Assembly: GCF_000429045.1 (NCBI RefSeq)
Contig: NZ_KE386841.1
Coordinates: forward strand, 101,666 to 165,665
From: Salinarimonas rosea DSM 21201
Lineage (GTDB): Bacteria > Pseudomonadota > Alphaproteobacteria > Rhizobiales > Beijerinckiaceae
DNA: 64,000 bases
Reading direction: 5' to 3'
This document shows positions 59,882 through 64,000 of the stretch, one piece after another. Positions within the stretch are counted from its first letter, which is position 1. Each line of letters begins with the position of its first letter. The translations under genes were made by a program, and so were the position numbers. The notes beneath the pieces are model-generated. The model made no database searches, was not told the DNA's origin, and worked only from the letters and a program-made list of their open reading frames with translations.

Positions 59882-61788
59882 GGAACGGCACGGGGCTCCG
59901 CGGGATCACCCGCCGCGGTCTCTTCCAGGGCGTCGCGGCGGTGGCCGGGGCGCTCGCGCTTCCCGGCGCCGCCCGGGCTGCGTGGGAGGCGGTGAGCGCG
60001 GTGGGGCTCGCCGACGAGGATTTCGTCGAGCGCCACGGCATGTCGCTCTTCGGTCCGCTCGAGATGCCGCCGGACTTCGCGCACTTCCCGTACGTGAACC
60101 CGCAGGCGCCGAAGGGCGGCGAGTTCGCGCAGCAGATCCGCCAGATCGGCCTGAACCAGAACTTCAACACCTTCAATACGCTCAACACCTACGTCCTGCA
60201 GGGCGACGGCGCCGCGGGCATGGACGCGACCTACGACACGCTGATGTCGGGGTCCGCCGACGAGCCGGATGCGCTCTACGGTCTCGTGGCGCAGAGCGTC
60301 TCGCGCTCGCGCGACGGGCTCGTGTTCCGCTGGCGCCTGCGCTCGCAGGCGCGCTTCCACGACGGCTCGCCGCTGACTGCCGAGGACGTCGCCTTCTCCA
60401 TCACGATCCTGCGCAACGAGGGCCATCCGAACCTGTCGCAGCTGCTGCGCCAGATCGAGAGCGCCACGGCGCTCGGGCCCGATCTCGTCGAGGTCCGCTT
60501 CGTCGAGGGGCGCAGCCGCGACATCCCGCTCACGGTGGCGGCGCTGCCGATCTTCTCGAAGGCCTATTGGGAGGGGCGCGACTTCACCGCCTCGACGCTG
60601 GAGCCGCCTCTCGGCTCGGGGCCCTACCGCGTGGGCCGCTTCGAGGTGGGGCGGACGATCACCTTCGAGCGCGTCGAGGATTATTGGGGCGCCGATCTGC
60701 CGGTGAATGTCGGCCTGATCAATTTCGATCGGATTCGCTACGAGTATTTCCGCGACCGCGATGTCGCCTTCGAGGGGTTCAAGGCGGGGCAGTTCAACTA
60801 TCACGAGGAGAGCGTCTCCCGGCAATGGGCGCGCGGCTACGACTTCCCGGCCTTCGTCCAGGGCCGCGTCGTGCGCGAGAATCTCCCGACCGCGGTGCCG
60901 CAGGGGCCGCAGGGCTGGTGGTACAATACGCGCCTGCCGAAATTCTCGGACAAGCGCATCCGCGAGGCGCTGATCTACGCCTTCGACTTCGAATGGACGA
61001 ACGAGAACATCATGTTCTCGTCCTACGCACGCATGCAGTCGTTCTTCGAGAACTCGGAGCTGAAGGCCGAGGGACCGCCGTCGGAGGCCGAGCTCGCGCT
61101 GCTCGAGCCCTACAGGGCCGGCCTGCCGGACGAGGTCTTCGGCGAGGCCTGGACACCGCCGGTCTCCGACGGATCGGGTCAGGATCGCACCCTTCTGCGT
61201 CGCGCGAGCGAGCTCCTGCGCGAGGCCGGGTGCGAGCGGCGCGGCAGCGTGCTGCACCTGCCGTCGGGCGAGCCGTTCACCATCGAATTCCTCGATTTCG
61301 CGAGCTTCCTGCAGCCGCACACGCAGCCCTTCCATTCCAATCTCGGGCTTCTCGGCATCCAGGCGACCTCGCGCATCGTCGATCCGGCGCAATACGAGCG
61401 GCGGATGAACGAGTTCGACTTCGAGGTGACGTCGCGGCGCTTCGGCGCGTCGCTGACACCGGGCGGCAGCCTGCGGCTGGTCTATGGGTCGGAGGCCGCG
61501 GTCACGCCCGGCACGGCGAACCTCTCGGGCGTGCAGGACCCCACGGTCGATGCGCTCATCGAGATCATCGCCAACGCCCAGACCCGCGAGGAGGTGGTCA
61601 CTGGGGGCCGCGCCCTCGATCGCGTCCTGCGCGCCGGGCGCTACATGGTGCCCGCCTGGTACAAGCCCGCGGACTGGCTCGCCTATTGGGACGAGTTCTC
61701 CCGTCCGGACACGAAGCCACGCTACGGCACCGGCGTCGGCGCCTGGTGGTTCGATCCCGAGAAGGCCGCCCGCGCGCGGCGCCGGTGA
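59878..61788 (+). CDS. Peptide-type extracellular solute-binding protein (YejA-like), second copy
   Basis: 636-residue paralogue of the preceding protein. The N-terminus ITRRGLFQGVAAVAGALALPGAARA has a twin-arginine motif followed by a hydrophobic stretch, a Tat signal, while the first copy has a Sec signal. The family pattern is FAHFPYVNPQAPKGG and LGSGPYRVGRFEVGRTITFERV. It overlaps the first gene by four bases. Two binding proteins on one importer suggest different ligand ranges. Confidence 0.9.
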   Translation: MRNGTGLRGITRRGLFQGVAAVAGALALPGAARAAWEAVSAVGLADEDFVERHGMSLFGPLEMPPDFAHFPYVNPQAPKGGEFAQQIRQIGLNQNFNTFNTLNTYVLQGDGAAGMDATYDTLMSGSADEPDALYGLVAQSVSRSRDGLVFRWRLRSQARFHDGSPLTAEDVAFSITILRNEGHPNLSQLLRQIESATALGPDLVEVRFVEGRSRDIPLTVAALPIFSKAYWEGRDFTASTLEPPLGSGPYRVGRFEVGRTITFERVEDYWGADLPVNVGLINFDRIRYEYFRDRDVAFEGFKAGQFNYHEESVSRQWARGYDFPAFVQGRVVRENLPTAVPQGPQGWWYNTRLPKFSDKRIREALIYAFDFEWTNENIMFSSYARMQSFFENSELKAEGPPSEAELALLEPYRAGLPDEVFGEAWTPPVSDGSGQDRTLLRRASELLREAGCERRGSVLHLPSGEPFTIEFLDFASFLQPHTQPFHSNLGLLGIQATSRIVDPAQYERRMNEFDFEVTSRRFGASLTPGGSLRLVYGSEAAVTPGTANLSGVQDPTVDALIEIIANAQTREEVVTGGRALDRVLRAGRYMVPAWYKPADWLAYWDEFSRPDTKPRYGTGVGAWWFDPEKAARARRR

Positions 61789-61881
61789 GAGCCGGGCGGC
61801 TTCTCGGGCAGCTTTTTTGCTGTCGGGTGCGATAGCGCGTAACGTCGTGCCGCAGCGCGACCCTTCCAGTGAACGGACCAG

Positions 61882-62976
61882 ATGCTCGCCTACATCCTCC
61901 GCCGCCTGCTCCTGATGATCCCGACGCTGTTCGGGATCATGCTCATCTCCTTCGTCATCATCCAGTTCGCCCCCGGCGGGCCCGTGGAGCGCATCATCGC
62001 GCAGATCCAGGGCACCGACGTGGGAGCCACCGCGCGCTTCTCGGGCGGCGGCGGCGACGTGGCCGGCGGCGGCGCGGGCGCGGACACGACCTCGACGTAT
62101 CGCGGCGCGCAGGGGCTAGACCCGCAGTTCATCGCCGAGCTCGAGGCGCAGTTCGGCTTCGACAAGCCGGCGCACGAGCGCTTCGGGCTGATGATCTGGA
62201 ACTACATCCGCTTCGACTTCGGCGAGAGCTACTTCCGCGACGTCACGGTGGTCGACCTGATCATCGAGAAGCTGCCGGTCTCGATCACCCTGGGGCTCTG
62301 GATGACGATCCTGTCCTACGCCATCTCGATCCCGCTCGGGATCAAGAAGGCGGTGCGGGACGGCACGCCCTTCGACTGGTGGACCTCGGCGATCGTCATC
62401 GTCGGCTACGCCATCCCGGGCTTCCTGTTCGCGATCCTGCTGATCGTGCTCTTCGCCGGCGGCTCGTTCTGGCAGATCTTCCCGCTGCGCGGGCTCACCT
62501 CGGACAACTGGGACCAGCTCTCCCTCGTCGGGAAGGCGCTCGACTATCTCTGGCACATCGCCCTGCCGATCACGGCGATGGCGCTCGGCGCCTTCGCCAC
62601 GGCGACGCTGCTCACCAAGAATTCCTTCCTCGACGAGATCCGCAAGCAGTACGTCATGACCGCGCGGATGAAGGGCCTGTCCGAGCAGCAGGTGCTCTAT
62701 GGACACGTCTTCCGCAACGCCATGCTTATCGTCATCGCCGGCTTCCCCGGCGCCTTCATCGGGGCCTTCTTCGCCGGCTCGCTGCTGATCGAGACGATCT
62801 TCTCGCTGGACGGGCTGGGGCTCCTCTCCTTCGAGGCGATCGTCAACCGGGACTACCCGGTCGTGTTCGCCACGCTCTACATCTTCTCCCTCCTTGGCCT
62901 CGTCGTGAACCTGATCTCGGACCTGACCTACGTCTGGATCGACCCGCGCATCGACTTCGAGACGCGGGAGGTCTGA
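61882..62976 (+). CDS. yejB: Peptide ABC transporter permease (YejB-like)
   Basis: 364-residue BPD_transp_1 permease with about six helices. [27 protein letters not shown] opens helix 1 and is typical of DppB/YejB. A 60-residue periplasmic loop follows with a Gly-rich stretch ([17 protein letters not shown]). The EAA cytoplasmic motif is near [16 protein letters not shown]. It stands 93 bases after the second binding-protein gene. The final gene of the group starts 1 base after its stop. Confidence 0.92.
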   Translation: MLAYILRRLLLMIPTLFGIMLISFVIIQFAPGGPVERIIAQIQGTDVGATARFSGGGGDVAGGGAGADTTSTYRGAQGLDPQFIAELEAQFGFDKPAHERFGLMIWNYIRFDFGESYFRDVTVVDLIIEKLPVSITLGLWMTILSYAISIPLGIKKAVRDGTPFDWWTSAIVIVGYAIPGFLFAILLIVLFAGGSFWQIFPLRGLTSDNWDQLSLVGKALDYLWHIALPITAMALGAFATATLLTKNSFLDEIRKQYVMTARMKGLSEQQVLYGHVFRNAMLIVIAGFPGAFIGAFFAGSLLIETIFSLDGLGLLSFEAIVNRDYPVVFATLYIFSLLGLVVNLISDLTYVWIDPRIDFETREV

Positions 62977-62977
62977 G

Positions 62978-64000
62978 ATGAACCTCACCGTCGATCTCAG
63001 GAAGCCGCTGGAAGGGGAGCGCCTCGCGCCCCCGGTCGCCAACAAGGGGCTGTTCAACCTCACCCCGATCAACCGCCGCCGGCTCGACAACTTTAAGGCC
63101 AACAAGCGCGGGCTCTGGTCGTTCTGGATCTTCATGGTCCTGTTCGTGGTGACCTTGTTCGCGGAGTTCATCGCCAACGACAAGCCGATCCTCGCCATGT
63201 ACAAGGGCGAGCTGCTCTATCCCGTCCTCGTCGACTATCCCGAGGAGAAATTCGGCGGCTTCCTGGCGGTCGCGGACTACCGCGATCCGTTCATCGCCGA
63301 CGAGATCGAGGCCAACGGCTGGATGCTGTGGCCGCCGATCCGCTTCCACTACTCGACGCACAACCTCAACCTCCCGGTGCCGGCGCCGGCACCGCCGACC
63401 TGGATGCTCGACGACGCGCAATGCGCCCAGGCTGTGGCACGCATCGACGTCGACACCTGCGGGGATCTGGAGACGAACTGGCTCGGCACCGACGACCAGG
63501 GCCGGGACGTGCTCGCTCGGCTGATCTACGGCTTCCGCATCTCGGTCCTGTTCGGGCTGATCCTCGCCGTCGCCTCCTCCGTCATCGGCGTGATCGCCGG
63601 CGCGGTGCAGGGCTATTTCGGGGGCTGGGTCGACCTCGTCTTCCAGCGCGTGATCGAGATCTGGACGGCGATCCCCTCGCTCTACCTGCTCATCATCATC
63701 GCCTCGGTGATCACCCCGACCTTCTGGGTGCTGCTCTTCATCCTGCTCCTGTTCTCGTGGGTGTCGCTGGTGGGCGTGGTCCGCGCCGAGTTCCTGCGGG
63801 CGCGCAACTTCGAGTACGTCCGCGCCGCGCGCGCGCTCGGCGTCTCGGACGGCAAGATCATGTGGAAGCACGTCCTGCCCAACGCGATGGTGGCGACGCT
63901 GACCTTCCTGCCCTTCATCCTCAACGGGTCGATCACGACGCTGACCTCGCTCGACTTCCTCGGCTTCGGCCTGCCGCCGGGCTCGCCCTCGCTGGGCGAG
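62978..64000 (+). CDS. yejE: Peptide ABC transporter permease (YejE-like), 3' end outside the window
   Basis: 341 codons visible with no stop, so the gene runs past base 64000. The opening is MNLTVDLRKP, followed by LTPINRRRLDNFKANKRGLWSFW and a first helix. A roughly 100-residue extracytoplasmic segment (PVLVDYPEEKFGGF... to NWLGTDDQGRDVLARL) precedes the transport domain with the EAA-type loop ARNFEYVRAARALGV. This is the usual YejE pattern. A YejF ATPase is expected just beyond the window. Confidence 0.92.
   Translation, partial: MNLTVDLRKPLEGERLAPPVANKGLFNLTPINRRRLDNFKANKRGLWSFWIFMVLFVVTLFAEFIANDKPILAMYKGELLYPVLVDYPEEKFGGFLAVADYRDPFIADEIEANGWMLWPPIRFHYSTHNLNLPVPAPAPPTWMLDDAQCAQAVARIDVDTCGDLETNWLGTDDQGRDVLARLIYGFRISVLFGLILAVASSVIGVIAGAVQGYFGGWVDLVFQRVIEIWTAIPSLYLLIIIASVITPTFWVLLFILLLFSWVSLVGVVRAEFLRARNFEYVRAARALGVSDGKIMWKHVLPNAMVATLTFLPFILNGSITTLTSLDFLGFGLPPGSPSLGE

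Overview
The window is high-GC alphaproteobacterial DNA, most likely from a free-living, respiratory member of the Hyphomicrobiales (Rhizobiales). This is inferred from several features. There is a two-piece (permuted) tmRNA gene and a heme-PAS FixL with FixJ and a FixK-like regulator. There is a methylsuccinyl-CoA dehydrogenase of the ethylmalonyl-CoA pathway, a phasin, a short-type ProS, and an SOS box of the GAAC-N7-GAAC type. A genus cannot be fixed from the sequence alone. Nothing looks like a prophage, insertion sequence, CRISPR array or plasmid region. The two candidate mobile or repetitive elements are short non-coding inverted repeats at 17020-17220 and 51144-51276.

Layout. 1-6700: the 3' end of rnr, a Uma2 nuclease-like gene, an ABC-F ATPase, a DinB-like protein, and an adjacent Gfo/Idh/MocA dehydrogenase plus DegT aminotransferase pair that could make a 3-amino sugar nucleotide. 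6780-10276: an oxygen-sensing cascade on the minus strand (FixL, FixJ, a lone receiver protein, FixK-like regulator). The promoter of the receiver gene carries a perfect TTGAT-N4-ATCAA box directly next to a FixJ-like site. 10409-19794: an aminotransferase, then on the plus strand a catabolic-looking cluster. It encodes a 2-oxoacid/acetoin dehydrogenase-type E1 alpha and beta pair without E2/E3, a complete TRAP transporter, a second ThDP enzyme, and an unrecognised protein made of two internal repeats. 19816-24079: a LysR regulator divergent from an EamA transporter, a cupin and a CoA-transferase.

24268-30525: an FAD/NAD(P)-binding protein, an orphan minus-strand terminator that suggests a small RNA, proS, lolC/E, lolD, an SOS-controlled promoter in front of a 43-residue membrane protein, and tRNA-Phe. 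30603-34270: motA and motB, a cation/proton antiporter, and the permuted ssrA gene. 34315-35319: divergent ohr and ohrR with two mirror-image operator candidates. 35352-41166: a CobW-type GTPase, the tyrosine/phenylalanine branch genes (prephenate dehydrogenase, HisC-like aminotransferase, chorismate mutase), and a MATE transporter. 41501-48118: an M20 peptidase, a PIN protein, two small proteins, and a three-subunit molybdenum aldehyde oxidoreductase of the PaoABC type. 48338-54208: class I fumarase, a thioesterase, methylsuccinyl-CoA dehydrogenase, an ATC-hydrolase-like protein and a phasin. 54516-64000: a DacF-like carboxypeptidase with a SPOR domain, overlapping DnaJ-type and VWA-like genes, and a YejABE-type peptide importer with two binding proteins, whose last gene runs off the window.

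The most interesting points for follow-up are these: the ThDP/TRAP cluster and its duplicated unknown protein; a chain of three five-codon mini-ORFs leading into dctQ; the SOS-controlled small membrane protein; the FixJ/FixK double site; and the candidate small RNA upstream of proS.
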